Both the position numbers and the translations under genes were made by a program. From Candidatus Yanofskyibacteriota bacterium (lineage in GTDB: Bacteria; Patescibacteriota; Minisyncoccia; 2-02-FULL-40-12; IGHO2-01-FULL-4-A), in NCBI GenBank assembly GCA_016185545.1, contig JACPNJ010000004.1, positions 1-41,979 on the forward strand: DNA of 41,979 bases. Reading direction: 5' to 3'. How positions within the stretch are numbered: the stretch's first letter is position 1; each line of letters begins with the position of its first letter. Below, in pieces: positions 25,600 through 34,161 of the stretch. The notes below the pieces were generated by a model that saw only the letters and a program-made list of their open reading frames with translations, did not search any database and was not told where the DNA came from.

Positions 25600-25772
25600 A
25601 ACCTTCGCGTTTGCCCAAGTTCGAGGCGAACACGAGGAGCAAACCGAGACGTAGTATAACTACGCCAAGGGAGCACCGGAGTGCTCAACGAAGAAACTGG
25701 GCAAACCCTTGTGGCTTTGAACCGCGTTAAGCCCATAAGATTTTGGGCTTAGCGGTGAAAAGCGCGAAGGTT
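25600..25772. repeat. branched palindromic element
   Basis: Outer AACCTTCGCG/CGCGAAGGTT; arm GTTTGCCCAAGTTC/GAAACTGGGCAAAC with sub-hairpins CGTAGTataACTACG and GAGCACcggaGTGCTC; arm ACCGCgtTAAGCCCA/TGGGCTTAgCGGT. Confidence 0.8.
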
Positions 25773-25933
25773 ATACAAAAAAACGGGCACCGAGGCCCAA
25801 AACAAAAGTTGCTTAGGGGGCTGATGCCCGTAATGCCAGACATATCGGGTCTGACGTGAAAAACTGCCAATCGTTCCATAGCAACGGAACGTTCAGCAAA
25901 AATAAGAACTAATTTCATTTTAACAGTGTCCGC

Positions 25934-26115
25934 AATGATGTCAAAGAAAAACTGTGGATAACTAGACATCATTCGTATTGTTAATAAAAAACTATATAAT
26001 GCTTGGCTTTATTAAGCTAGATGATGACAATGGTGTCGGCAATGATGACATGTTATAAACAAATGATGTCGCACTATACGCGACATCATTGCCATCATCA
26101 TTGGTGATCACCGAC
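25934..26115. repeat. iteron-like AATGATGTC/GACATCATT cluster with a DnaA-box-like TGTGGATAA
   Basis: AATGATGTC 25934, TGTGGATAA 25953-25961, GACATCATT 25965, AATGATGAC 26041, AATGATGTCGCactatacGCGACATCATT 26062-26090, GGTGTCGG/CCGACACC. Confidence 0.8.
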
Positions 26116-26118
26116 ACC

Positions 26119-27462
26119 CTATTTTATTTTGTCCACCATCTTATAAATATGTTCCCTCGAATTTACCACAATCAAATAGCTTTCACCGTTTTTTGCTTGA
26201 ATTACAGCATAATCAATAGTTGAATTCGGATCAGGAAAGTTCCTGTATCTTACGGCCACACCGTTATAAGTGTTATCCAAGAATCCGATTGATGCAGTTT
26301 TGGCTGAATCAAATTGGAAGAGATTTGCTATAGTTTGCGTCATCGCGCCTTCCCAATTTTGTGCAGCTACTATTACTTCATTGACCTTATTTGAACTTAG
26401 TAATTTTACAATAAAACCAAAGCTAAGTGTATTGTCTGATTTGTATGTTAATGTCAGCCAAAAATTACCATCGTCAATAAGCTGTTTAAGTTCATCTGGC
26501 ACCACAACAGATACGCCGCTGAAAAATTCTGCAAAACCGTAACGATTAGCTCCATCAACACTGGCAATTTTGTATATTCCCGGTTCTCTTAATGAAAAGA
26601 GGGGATCTTTTTTTACAGAGTCAATAAATCGAGTTGTAAAATCTGGACCAAATGTGATACCGACTGAATCCGAGACGGAAAATAGACTTTCAATTGAGAT
26701 TGGAGCAACTGTTGGAGTCCTAGTAAGTATTGCGCTTGGCGTCGGGCTAACTGATGCGTTTGGCAAGAAAGTAAAATAAGAAATAACATAAGCGGTAATT
26801 ATAAATCCTACAATTCCGACAATCACGTATATGGCTATTCTTTTGAATTTAGGATCACTTTTGAAACGATCAAAAATACCGCTAGCTGAAGGTATGCTAA
26901 TTGAAGGTTTAGATAAACCTAACTGTGGCGGTATTGGAGCAGCTGGTTTTTGTACTTGTCCCGTTCCTAAACCAGCCTGACGCAGGGGTGTGATTTCCGC
27001 GGTTAAAGGTTTGGCCCTCTCAAGTTTCCCGAGTTCAACATGAGAAATTGGCGGAGGAGGTGTAATTTTAGGAGAAACGGCTTGGGGTGTCATTTTGGCT
27101 TCTTTTTCCGATTCTTTTTCTATCTTAAAGCCCGCCGGAGTTTGACCTTTATTAAGAGAGGATAAATCATCCTGCATTGTCCTGATTGAGGATTTAAAAA
27201 TAGTCGATGGTTGGCCAGACGGTGAAACTGACGGTTTTGGTAGTATTCCACCGGCTGACGGGGGTGTTGCCGATGGCTTTTCTTCTCGGATCGGCAAATT
27301 GGGTGGAATCTTAATATCCGGAGTTAGTGGACTTGCTATGCCCTCCATAGCCCTTGATGGGGGAGGAGTCCCGATTGGTTTAGGCGGAGTTGTGATCGGT
27401 GGGATTTGAGAAGATGGAGAGATTGTCGACCCAGAAACCGGCGGTTTTATTTCATCAGCCAT
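26119..27462 (-). CDS. hypothetical protein: Pro-rich N-terminal half, one TM, extracytoplasmic C-terminal domain
   Basis: IYVIVGIVGFIITAYVISYF TM; Pro/Ser/Thr-rich N-terminus. Confidence 0.75.
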   Translation of the reverse strand: MADEIKPPVSGSTISPSSQIPPITTPPKPIGTPPPSRAMEGIASPLTPDIKIPPNLPIREEKPSATPPSAGGILPKPSVSPSGQPSTIFKSSIRTMQDDLSSLNKGQTPAGFKIEKESEKEAKMTPQAVSPKITPPPPISHVELGKLERAKPLTAEITPLRQAGLGTGQVQKPAAPIPPQLGLSKPSISIPSASGIFDRFKSDPKFKRIAIYVIVGIVGFIITAYVISYFTFLPNASVSPTPSAILTRTPTVAPISIESLFSVSDSVGITFGPDFTTRFIDSVKKDPLFSLREPGIYKIASVDGANRYGFAEFFSGVSVVVPDELKQLIDDGNFWLTLTYKSDNTLSFGFIVKLLSSNKVNEVIVAAQNWEGAMTQTIANLFQFDSAKTASIGFLDNTYNGVAVRYRNFPDPNSTIDYAVIQAKNGESYLIVVNSREHIYKMVDKIK

Positions 27463-27469
27463 TTGCGGA

Positions 27470-27543
27470 AGGTTTTAGGTTTTAGGTTTTAGGTTTTAAG
27501 AAAATTTATAAATCCAAAAACTAACACCTAGTAGCTAAGACCT
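27470..27543. repeat. converging heptamer arrays upstream of ORF 26119-27462
   Basis: AGGTTTT x4 (27470-27497), spacer, then CAAAAAC TAACACC TAGTAGC TAAGACC. Confidence 0.93.
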
Positions 27544-27572
27544 GATTTTTACACTAAATCAATTTTACCACA

Positions 27573-27702
27573 CCCGGTAGTGAAACTTCCAGCAATGTCT
27601 TGGGTTTTTGTGGAAAAGTAAAAATTAGAGCACGCCAGTTGTTTATGTTTATTTGGTTAATATTCGTGACATTAGGAAATAACTGGAAGTTCTACTACCG
27701 GG
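27573..27702. repeat. family E palindrome with flanking 7-bp direct repeats CACACCC
   Basis: CCCGGTAGTgaAACTTCCAG / CTGGAAGTTctACTACCGGG; CACACCC at 27569-27575 and 27703-27709. Confidence 0.85.
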
Positions 27703-27750
27703 CACACCCCAATTAAATCTTATCTACAGCCCACCGCTTTTCATAAAATT

Positions 27751-27779
27751 TGACAAATCTAGCACATTTTGTTAATCTT
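27751..27779 (+). promoter_or_regulatory. sigma70-like promoter for ORF 27831
   Basis: TTGACA-17 nt-TAATCT. Confidence 0.5.
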
Positions 27780-27830
27780 GAGTTATCCCTAAAAAATCGG
27801 GGTTAGTACTTTTACAATATTGGAGGCATC

Positions 27831-28028
27831 ATGATGGTGGTCCAAAACCTACTATTATTACCAATTTATGTTAAAATTACTCTGTTTTTAACAAGTACTT
27901 TAACTGGAATCTTACTGGATTATAAATATTCGTATACCAGGCATTGGAAAGCAGTTGGTTTTTGGGGTTCTTGGATACCAGCTATTTGTCTTCTCAATAT
28001 CTTTTATTCTCTTCGTATGACGCAATAG
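27831..28028 (+). CDS. small membrane protein
   Basis: 65 aa, hydrophobic, GGAGG SD before ATG. Confidence 0.5.
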   Translation: MMVVQNLLLLPIYVKITLFLTSTLTGILLDYKYSYTRHWKAVGFWGSWIPAICLLNIFYSLRMTQ

Positions 28029-28095
28029 CCAGTTGCACTTTTTTCTCGCTTATCTCAAAATTACAAACTGGGAACCCCACTTCTCCAAAAACTTT

Positions 28096-28125
28096 ATCCC
28101 CACACCTATGCATAGGTGTGGGGAT
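28096..28125. repeat. perfect 30-bp palindrome without spacer
   Basis: ATCCCCACACCTATG|CATAGGTGTGGGGAT. Confidence 0.95.
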
Positions 28126-28162
28126 TTATCTACAACCTGTATTATTGACATTAATAACCGAA

Positions 28163-28420
28163 ATGAGAAAAGATGCGGAAAAAGATATTACCACTATAAC
28201 AAATAACTATGCAAATGATGCCGGGGCTCACAAAGCGGCAGTCAAATATGTGGGTCAAATTTTATCGGATGATCCGGGAGCAATAGTCAGATTTTCTGTA
28301 AAAAATAATGAGGATGGGCAGAGAGCGCGTTTGTCTCGTATATCTAATGGCTATGGCTTCAGCCATGTTTCCGGTGATTTTCATTTTGAAAAAGATCCTC
28401 TTTTCAAAGACCTTCTTTAA
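28163..28420 (+). CDS. hypothetical protein
   Basis: ORF from ATG 28163, followed by a terminator hairpin. Confidence 0.5.
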   Translation: MRKDAEKDITTITNNYANDAGAHKAAVKYVGQILSDDPGAIVRFSVKNNEDGQRARLSRISNGYGFSHVSGDFHFEKDPLFKDLL

Positions 28421-28433
28421 TCTAGTGCTAGTG

Positions 28434-28459
28434 CAACCGCCATTATCGGCGGTTTTTGA
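28434..28459 (+). terminator. terminator
   Basis: ACCGCCattatcGGCGGTTTTTG. Confidence 0.75.
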
Positions 28460-28506
28460 TTTAATCTAGCGCCCCATCATGTTTTATGCTCTAATTGTAG
28501 CTGCAG

Positions 28507-29622
28507 ATGAATACAAAGAAAAACAAAATAAGGGTTGGGGTTATATTTGGAGGAAAATCGGCTGAGCACGAGGTTTCCTTGCAATCGGCTAAGAACATCA
28601 TGGAAGCGATAGATAAAGATAAATATGAAGTCGTACCGATTGGAATTGATAAGGGCGGCAGATGGCTTCTCAATAACTCCACAAAATTTCTACTGAATGC
28701 TAATGATCCCAAACTAATTAAACTTAACAATGAAGCTAATGTTGTATTGGCATTATCACCGGGAGGACAAAATGGACAGCTACTAAGTTCTTCTGATGAA
28801 ATTCGAGCAAAACAAATAGATGTCGCTTTCCCGATTCTTCATGGAACTTTCGGCGAAGATGGCACTATGCAGGGCTTACTAAAATTACTAGATGTGCCAT
28901 TTGTTGGTGCAAGCGTATTGGGCTCTGCCGTGGGAATGGATAAAGATATCCAGAAACGATTACTTTTGGCTGCTGGCATCCCCATTGCCAATTTCTTGGT
29001 ATTTGAAAAGAATTCAAAAATAAATTTTAAAAATACTGTAAAACAATTGAGTTTGCCATTTTTTATAAAACCAGCCAACTCCGGTTCTTCCGTTGGAATA
29101 TCAAGAGTAGATAACCAAAAACAATTCAAAAATGCCGTAGCCGAAGCGTTTAAATATGACGGGAAGATTTTAATCGAGGAATCTATTAAGGGCAGGGAAT
29201 TAGAGTGTTCGGTACTTGGAAATGATAAGCCAATTGCTTCAATTCCTGGCGAGATTGTATTAAACAATCACGACTTCTATTCTTATGAAGCAAAATATAT
29301 TGACGAGAAAGGCGCGACACTTGCGATTCCAGCAAAATTGCCAAAAAACATAATTAAAAAAATTCAAACTATTGCTATCAAATCTTTTAAAACGCTTTGC
29401 CTTGAAGGTATGGCTCGAGTCGATTTCTTTTTAAGAAATGGTAATGAAGTAATTGTAAATGAATTAAATACAATACCGGGATTTACCAAAATTAGTATGT
29501 ACCCTAAACTTTGGGAGGCCAGTGGAATGTTTTATCCCGAACTGATAGACAGACTAATCACATTGGCATTAGAAAGGTTTTCTAAAGAAAAGAAACTAAA
29601 AACTTCAGTCGACTTGAGCTAA
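28507..29622 (+). CDS. ddl: D-alanine--D-alanine ligase
   Basis: [86 protein letters not shown]. Confidence 0.96.
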   Translation: MNTKKNKIRVGVIFGGKSAEHEVSLQSAKNIMEAIDKDKYEVVPIGIDKGGRWLLNNSTKFLLNANDPKLIKLNNEANVVLALSPGGQNGQLLSSSDEIRAKQIDVAFPILHGTFGEDGTMQGLLKLLDVPFVGASVLGSAVGMDKDIQKRLLLAAGIPIANFLVFEKNSKINFKNTVKQLSLPFFIKPANSGSSVGISRVDNQKQFKNAVAEAFKYDGKILIEESIKGRELECSVLGNDKPIASIPGEIVLNNHDFYSYEAKYIDEKGATLAIPAKLPKNIIKKIQTIAIKSFKTLCLEGMARVDFFLRNGNEVIVNELNTIPGFTKISMYPKLWEASGMFYPELIDRLITLALERFSKEKKLKTSVDLS

Positions 29623-29680
29623 AACGACACCCCCTGATTTAAAACATTTGTACCGAGCAATTGAAACTGCATAGCAGTTA

Positions 29681-29952
29681 AAGCGAGCCCCCGCCAATTT
29701 TTATCAATTGGCTTGAGCAGTAACCCCGAAGCAGAAGCGAAGCTTCGCTACGGGGCGCAGCAAATAAATGTTGATTTTTGAAGTTTTTCGCTGATAAAGA
29801 AAATTGGGACGGAGCGAAACTAAAACCCGTTTGTAATCAAACGGGTTTTAGTTGAGCGTAAGGGGTACGATTTTTTTATCTAGAAAAACGAGAAAATCAA
29901 TATATTATTTGTACTGCGAGGACACCTGATAAAAATTGGTGGGGGCGAGCTT
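29681..29952. repeat. large multi-arm palindromic element C2 abutting the pnp stop codon
   Basis: Outer AAGCGAGCCCCCGCCAATTTTTATCA / TGATAAAAATTGGTGGGGGCGAGCTT; internal CCCCGAAGCagaAGCgaaGCTtcGCTaCGGGG and ACTAAAACCCGTTTGtaatCAAACGGGTTTTAGT. Confidence 0.87.
29819..29852. terminator. perfect 15-bp hairpin, terminator-like, inside element C2
   Basis: ACTAAAACCCGTTTG taat CAAACGGGTTTTAGT. Confidence 0.6.
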
Positions 29953-32069
29953 TATCTCATTGTGAGGTTAATCCTCCCCAACTCATCTATCTGTTTCACG
30001 CGCACATGGACGGTCTGGCCGATTTTAAGAACGTCAGAAGGCCGGCGGATATGTTCGCTGGAGATTTCCGAGACATGAACCATGCCTTCCTGGCCGGGCA
30101 TAAACTCAACAAAAGCCCCAAAATCCATAAGCCGAGTAACTTTACCATCAAATTCATCACCCGGTTTAGCTTCGTAGGTTATCGTTTCAATCCACTTAAT
30201 AGCTTTTTCCATACCTTCCGGACTGTCGGAAGTTATAAATACCGAACCATCCTGTTCAATATCAATCTCAACGCCTGTTTTTTCAATAATTTCGTTAATC
30301 ATCTTGCCCTGCGGACCAATAACAGTGCGGATTTTGTCCGGATCAATTTTTATAATCTTCACTCTCGGCGCAAACTGCGATAATTCTTTACGCGGTTCTG
30401 CTATGGCCTTAGACATATGTTCTAAAATTTCAAGCCGTGCTTTTCTGGCTTGAGCCAGAGCTTTTTCAAGTATCTCTTCGTCAATGCCGTCAATTTTTAC
30501 ATCCATTTGCATTGCGGTAACACCATCTTTTGTACCGGCCACTTTTAGGTCCATATCTCCATGATGGTCTTCCGGACCCTGTATGTCTGTCAAAATTTTA
30601 TACTTTTTCACTTGGCCATCCGAAGCCTCTGGCGAAGGAGACTCAAACATCAATCCCATGGCAATACCGGCGGCGGCAGTTTTTATCGGCACTCCACCAT
30701 CCATCAAGGCCAGCGATGAACCACAAACAGAAGCCATTGAGGAAGAACCGTTGGAGGATAAGATTTCGGAAACCACGCGAATCGTGTAGGGGAATTCATC
30801 TTTGCTTGGTATCAATGGCTCAAGCGCGCGTTCGGCAAGAGCGCCATGGCCGATTTCTCGACGACCGGCTCCGCCCATGCGCCCGGTTTCACCAACGCTG
30901 AACGGCGGAAAAAGATAGTGGTGCATAAAACGTTTTTTGGTAAGCTCTATCTCCATTGTCTCAACCCATTGCTCCATACCAGGCGCGGCTAAAGTCAAAA
31001 TGGTCAGTGCTTGAGTCGTGCCCCGATTAAACAGACCGACTCCGTGAGAGTGGGGGAGTATGCCGACTTCAGCGCTAATATCCCGAATTTCGTCAATTTT
31101 GCGGCCATCTGGGCGTTTCTCACCTTCAAGAATATTTTTGTGCACGATTCTGTCAATTTCTTCTTCAAAGATCAAACCGGCCTCTTTAAGCTTTTTGTTA
31201 AGTTCCGGGTGGTCGGTATATTGAGCAGTCACATATTCAGTTAATTCGTTTTGAATTCGGCGTAAACCCTCAATGTATTCTTGCTTGTGCGGGGTGTACA
31301 AAACTTTCTCAAGTTTTGGTTCCACAAAATCCCCAACCACCTTAGCCAGGGCTCCATCTCGTTTGGAAACCGCTAATTCTTGTTTTTTAGTAGCCAAATC
31401 ACCGGCAATTTTAATTTGCAGTTTGATCAAAGTACTAAGTTCCTTGTGAGCTTTGGCGGCCGCTTCAACAATTTCCTTTTCAGGGATAATATTGGCTCCC
31501 GCTTCAATCATGTTTATTTTCTTATCCGTGCCGGCTACTACTATGTCAAAATCGCTTTGCTGACGCTCCTGATATGTCGGATTAAAAACTAATTTTCCAT
31601 TTACTCTTCCGACTCGGCATGCCGACACCGGCCCGTCAAAAGGAATATCCGATATCATCAGCGCGAGCGAAGCGCCAAAAAGCGCCGGAATATCCGGGTC
31701 ATTCACGCCGTCAAAAGATAACATGGTGGCCACAACTTGAACTTCGTTCCTGATGTTGTGATCAAACCTCGGTCTTAAAGCGCGGTCAATCAGGCGCGCA
31801 GACAAAATGGCCTCGTCCGAAGGCCGGGTTTCGCGCTTTATCCATTTTGAACCCTTAATTTTACCGGCGGCGTAGTACTTTTCTTCGTAATCAACCGTCA
31901 GCGGAAAATAGTCCGCGTCTTTAGCATGCGCCGACATTGTGGCGGTAACCAGCACGGTCGTATCGCCGTATTGGACTCGGCAGGAGCCGTTGGCCTGTCC
32001 GGCCAGCCGGCCAAGCTCAACAAATAACGGCTTACCGGCAAATTCTTCCTTATAGGTTTTTATACCCAT
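29952..32069 (-). CDS. pnp: polyribonucleotide nucleotidyltransferase
   Basis: Two RNase PH domains, KH (IKIDPDKIRTVIGPQGKMINEIIEKTGVEIDIEQDG) and S1 (GDEFDGKVTRLMDFGAFVEFMPGQEGMVHVSEIS) domains. Confidence 0.97.
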   Translation of the reverse strand: MGIKTYKEEFAGKPLFVELGRLAGQANGSCRVQYGDTTVLVTATMSAHAKDADYFPLTVDYEEKYYAAGKIKGSKWIKRETRPSDEAILSARLIDRALRPRFDHNIRNEVQVVATMLSFDGVNDPDIPALFGASLALMISDIPFDGPVSACRVGRVNGKLVFNPTYQERQQSDFDIVVAGTDKKINMIEAGANIIPEKEIVEAAAKAHKELSTLIKLQIKIAGDLATKKQELAVSKRDGALAKVVGDFVEPKLEKVLYTPHKQEYIEGLRRIQNELTEYVTAQYTDHPELNKKLKEAGLIFEEEIDRIVHKNILEGEKRPDGRKIDEIRDISAEVGILPHSHGVGLFNRGTTQALTILTLAAPGMEQWVETMEIELTKKRFMHHYLFPPFSVGETGRMGGAGRREIGHGALAERALEPLIPSKDEFPYTIRVVSEILSSNGSSSMASVCGSSLALMDGGVPIKTAAAGIAMGLMFESPSPEASDGQVKKYKILTDIQGPEDHHGDMDLKVAGTKDGVTAMQMDVKIDGIDEEILEKALAQARKARLEILEHMSKAIAEPRKELSQFAPRVKIIKIDPDKIRTVIGPQGKMINEIIEKTGVEIDIEQDGSVFITSDSPEGMEKAIKWIETITYEAKPGDEFDGKVTRLMDFGAFVEFMPGQEGMVHVSEISSEHIRRPSDVLKIGQTVHVRVKQIDELGRINLTMR

Positions 32070-32110
32070 TAACTAAAAAACAAATAAAACGAGAAGCGAG
32101 TAACGAGATT

Positions 32111-32148
32111 CAGGCCAGCCCTTTTGACAAGTCAAAAGGGCTGGCCTG
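32111..32148. promoter_or_regulatory. perfect 18-bp-arm hairpin in pnp 5' region
   Basis: CAGGCCAGCCCTTTTGAC aa GTCAAAAGGGCTGGCCTG. Confidence 0.85.
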
Positions 32149-32221
32149 CGCCCCATCTTCTTTTGGTTTCTCGCCGCAGTTATTTATTTGTTAATTTTAA
32201 TACTCAAACATTAACACGATA

Positions 32222-32372
32222 AGTTTAATAAATCAAAAACTTCTTAGGGCTAAATCAATTTGTAAAACAAATTGATCGCCCAAAAGTTTCTTATCGGTAG
32301 ATAAGAAACTTTTTAGGGTCTTCGCCGAGGTCGGTAAAAACATCAACGGCTTCTTTGAGTTTGGCTAATAGC
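32222..32372 (-). pseudogene. degenerate partial copy of the 3' end of the NYN gene (33511-34047), interrupted by a ~60-70 bp palindromic insert
   Basis: GTTTAATAAATCAAAAA..., GGGTCTTCGCCRAGRTCGGTAAA, CGGCTTCTTTGAG shared with 33508-33582. Confidence 0.8.
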
Positions 32373-32390
32373 GGCTAAATTCTTTGAAAA

Positions 32391-32990
32391 CTATTTGGTG
32401 AATTTGAAGGTGGAAAGGATGTGACCATAAACCGGATCAGTATCGTGGGCTGGCTCAATTCCGGCATGGGCGTCAATTATGTAAACATTATAATTGTACA
32501 AAATATAGGTAACCGATATTCCCCGACCCGTATAGGCAGTCTGCCCGCCGATTGATCGTTTAGTATAATTAGCAAGATCAGAACTCGTGGCGCTACCTCC
32601 GTTTTGAATCCAATTCTCTATGGAATTATTTTTTACTCCGACATAAGTTCTTACGCCAAAAGTAACCGGCTGTTGCTCACTTGCATCCTTGGTATTTGCA
32701 GCAAATTGTACTAAATCTTGATTTTTGGTTTGAGAGTCTGGATATTTAATGGTTTCATTAAGCTCAAGTGTTAAATTAGTGCTTGGATATTCAAATTGAT
32801 AGCCAGCTCTCGGATTTGTATACGTCATCCAAGACGCTGTAGAATCCGCAGTTTTGGTAGGAGTAGGTGTCGGAATCTTTGTTTGAATAGCGACAGGATT
32901 TTTCACAAATACAAAATACCCTACCGCGCCAACTAATATTACAATTACAACGACCAAAATTATATTCGCAAAACCTTTTTGGTTTTTCAT
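32391..32990 (-). CDS. hypothetical protein with N-terminal TM
   Basis: MKNQKGFANIILVVVIVILVGAVGYFVFV. Confidence 0.7.
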   Translation of the reverse strand: MKNQKGFANIILVVVIVILVGAVGYFVFVKNPVAIQTKIPTPTPTKTADSTASWMTYTNPRAGYQFEYPSTNLTLELNETIKYPDSQTKNQDLVQFAANTKDASEQQPVTFGVRTYVGVKNNSIENWIQNGGSATSSDLANYTKRSIGGQTAYTGRGISVTYILYNYNVYIIDAHAGIEPAHDTDPVYGHILSTFKFTK

Positions 32991-33020
32991 GTTTTTAGGC
33001 GTTGAATCGCTGTGATTAAT

Positions 33021-33278
33021 TTAATAAGTCGTTGATGTCCTACGTTCTATCTTAAAAATGTGGACTATTTTTAACGACAAGTTTATTTCGTAAAAAATTC
33101 TGTATGCGCCGACTCTTTTTCGCCAAATATTGGTTTGGCCAGTTATATTTCGGATATCACCCGTGTATGGATTTAGATTCATTTCATCAATGGCCCCTTT
33201 TATGTAATAGCGGTCGGTTCGATTAATTTTCTTTAATCCTTTCGCTACGGACGGATCAATTATTACTTTCCAAGCCAT
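33021..33278 (-). CDS. RelE/ParE-family toxin
   Basis: WKVIIDPSVAKGLKKINRTDRYYIKGAIDEMNLNPYTGDIRNITGQTNIWRKRVGAYRIFYEI. Confidence 0.9.
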   Translation of the reverse strand: MAWKVIIDPSVAKGLKKINRTDRYYIKGAIDEMNLNPYTGDIRNITGQTNIWRKRVGAYRIFYEINLSLKIVHIFKIERRTSTTY

Positions 33279-33486
33279 GTTTTACTTCCTCCCAAGTTAA
33301 ATACTTTCCTTTTGCGAAATTACTTCTTGCTCTAGCCAGAGCTTGCTTTTGTGATTTGGTTAGTTTGAGAGTTTTAGCCATTTTTGTCTGTTTGTGCCAC
33401 TCTAAAAACTCCTCGTAAATATCGCGGGGCACGGCTACTAATTCTTTGGTTTTGCCTATGTTTTGGGGAATAATAACTGTGGTCAT
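33256..33486 (-). CDS. putative antitoxin, overlaps toxin start
   Basis: Gene order and overlap with RelE-like ORF; short basic protein. Confidence 0.75.
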   Translation of the reverse strand: MTTVIIPQNIGKTKELVAVPRDIYEEFLEWHKQTKMAKTLKLTKSQKQALARARSNFAKGKYLTWEEVKHGLESNN

Positions 33487-33510
33487 AGCATTAACTGTAA
33501 CAGGGTAGGT

Positions 33511-34047
33511 TTAATAAATCAAAAATTTTTTGGGGTCTTCGCCAAGATCGGTAAATCTATCCGCGGCTTCTTTGAGCTTAGCCGAAGTACTGCGACCAAA
33601 AGAAATGACCTCAACCTTGAGACCTTGTGAAATACGCAAATATTCAACTAACGGCACGAAATCGCCATCACCAGTAACTAGGACTGCCACGTCAATCTTA
33701 TCCGACAATATCACAGCGTCCATTGCCATACCGACATCCCAATCGGCCTTTTTCATTCCACCGGGAAAAATCTGCAAATCTTTATCCTTAATTTCATAAC
33801 CACCCTTTTCAAGCGCCTCAACAAACGCCTTTTCTTCACCACTTTCGGTCCGGATTACATAAATAAAGGCGCGTATAAGGCGCCGATTGCCCACAGCCAT
33901 TTCAAGAACTTTTTTAAAATTAAGCTTGGCTTTGTAAAGATTCCTCGCCGAGTGGTACATATTCTGCGCGTCAACAAAAACACCAACCCTTTGGTGTTCC
34001 GAAGTTACATCGCGCGCCCTGGTTAATTTATGTTTGCGTTCAGTCAC
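33511..34047 (-). CDS. NYN domain (LabA/DUF88) protein
   Basis: RVGVFVDAQNMYHSARNLYKAKLNFKKVLE, KKADWDVGMAMDAVILSDKIDVAVLVTGDGDFVPLVEYLR. Confidence 0.92.
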   Translation of the reverse strand: MTERKHKLTRARDVTSEHQRVGVFVDAQNMYHSARNLYKAKLNFKKVLEMAVGNRRLIRAFIYVIRTESGEEKAFVEALEKGGYEIKDKDLQIFPGGMKKADWDVGMAMDAVILSDKIDVAVLVTGDGDFVPLVEYLRISQGLKVEVISFGRSTSAKLKEAADRFTDLGEDPKKFLIY

Positions 34048-34054
34048 CTATTGG

Positions 34055-34161
34055 CAAATTCAAATTTTAAATTTTAAATGAAATCTAAAATTCAAAAATC
34101 AAAACTGTTTTAAAATTTGGATTTTGAATTTCAATTAAAATTTATAATTTGAGTTTTGAGT
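34055..34161. repeat. degenerate converging heptamer arrays between rpsO and NYN gene
   Basis: CAAATTC AAATTTT AAATTTT AAATGAA ATCTAAA ATTCAAA AATCAAA ... TATAATT TGAGTTT TGAGTTT, period 7. Confidence 0.65.

Noticed and set aside
25521-25736. N-terminal extension of the DksA/TraR-like ORF
   Set aside because: Encoded by the branched palindrome; the family start is MDKNEQKK at 25520.
25934-26115. Definitive oriC call
   Set aside because: Only one good DnaA-box match and no dnaA/dnaN nearby; reported as an iteron-like cluster only.
27470-27497. (TTTAGGT)n as a telomere-like array
   Set aside because: Resembles plant-type telomere heptamers, but it is only four units and internal to the chromosome; it fits the local heptamer family better.
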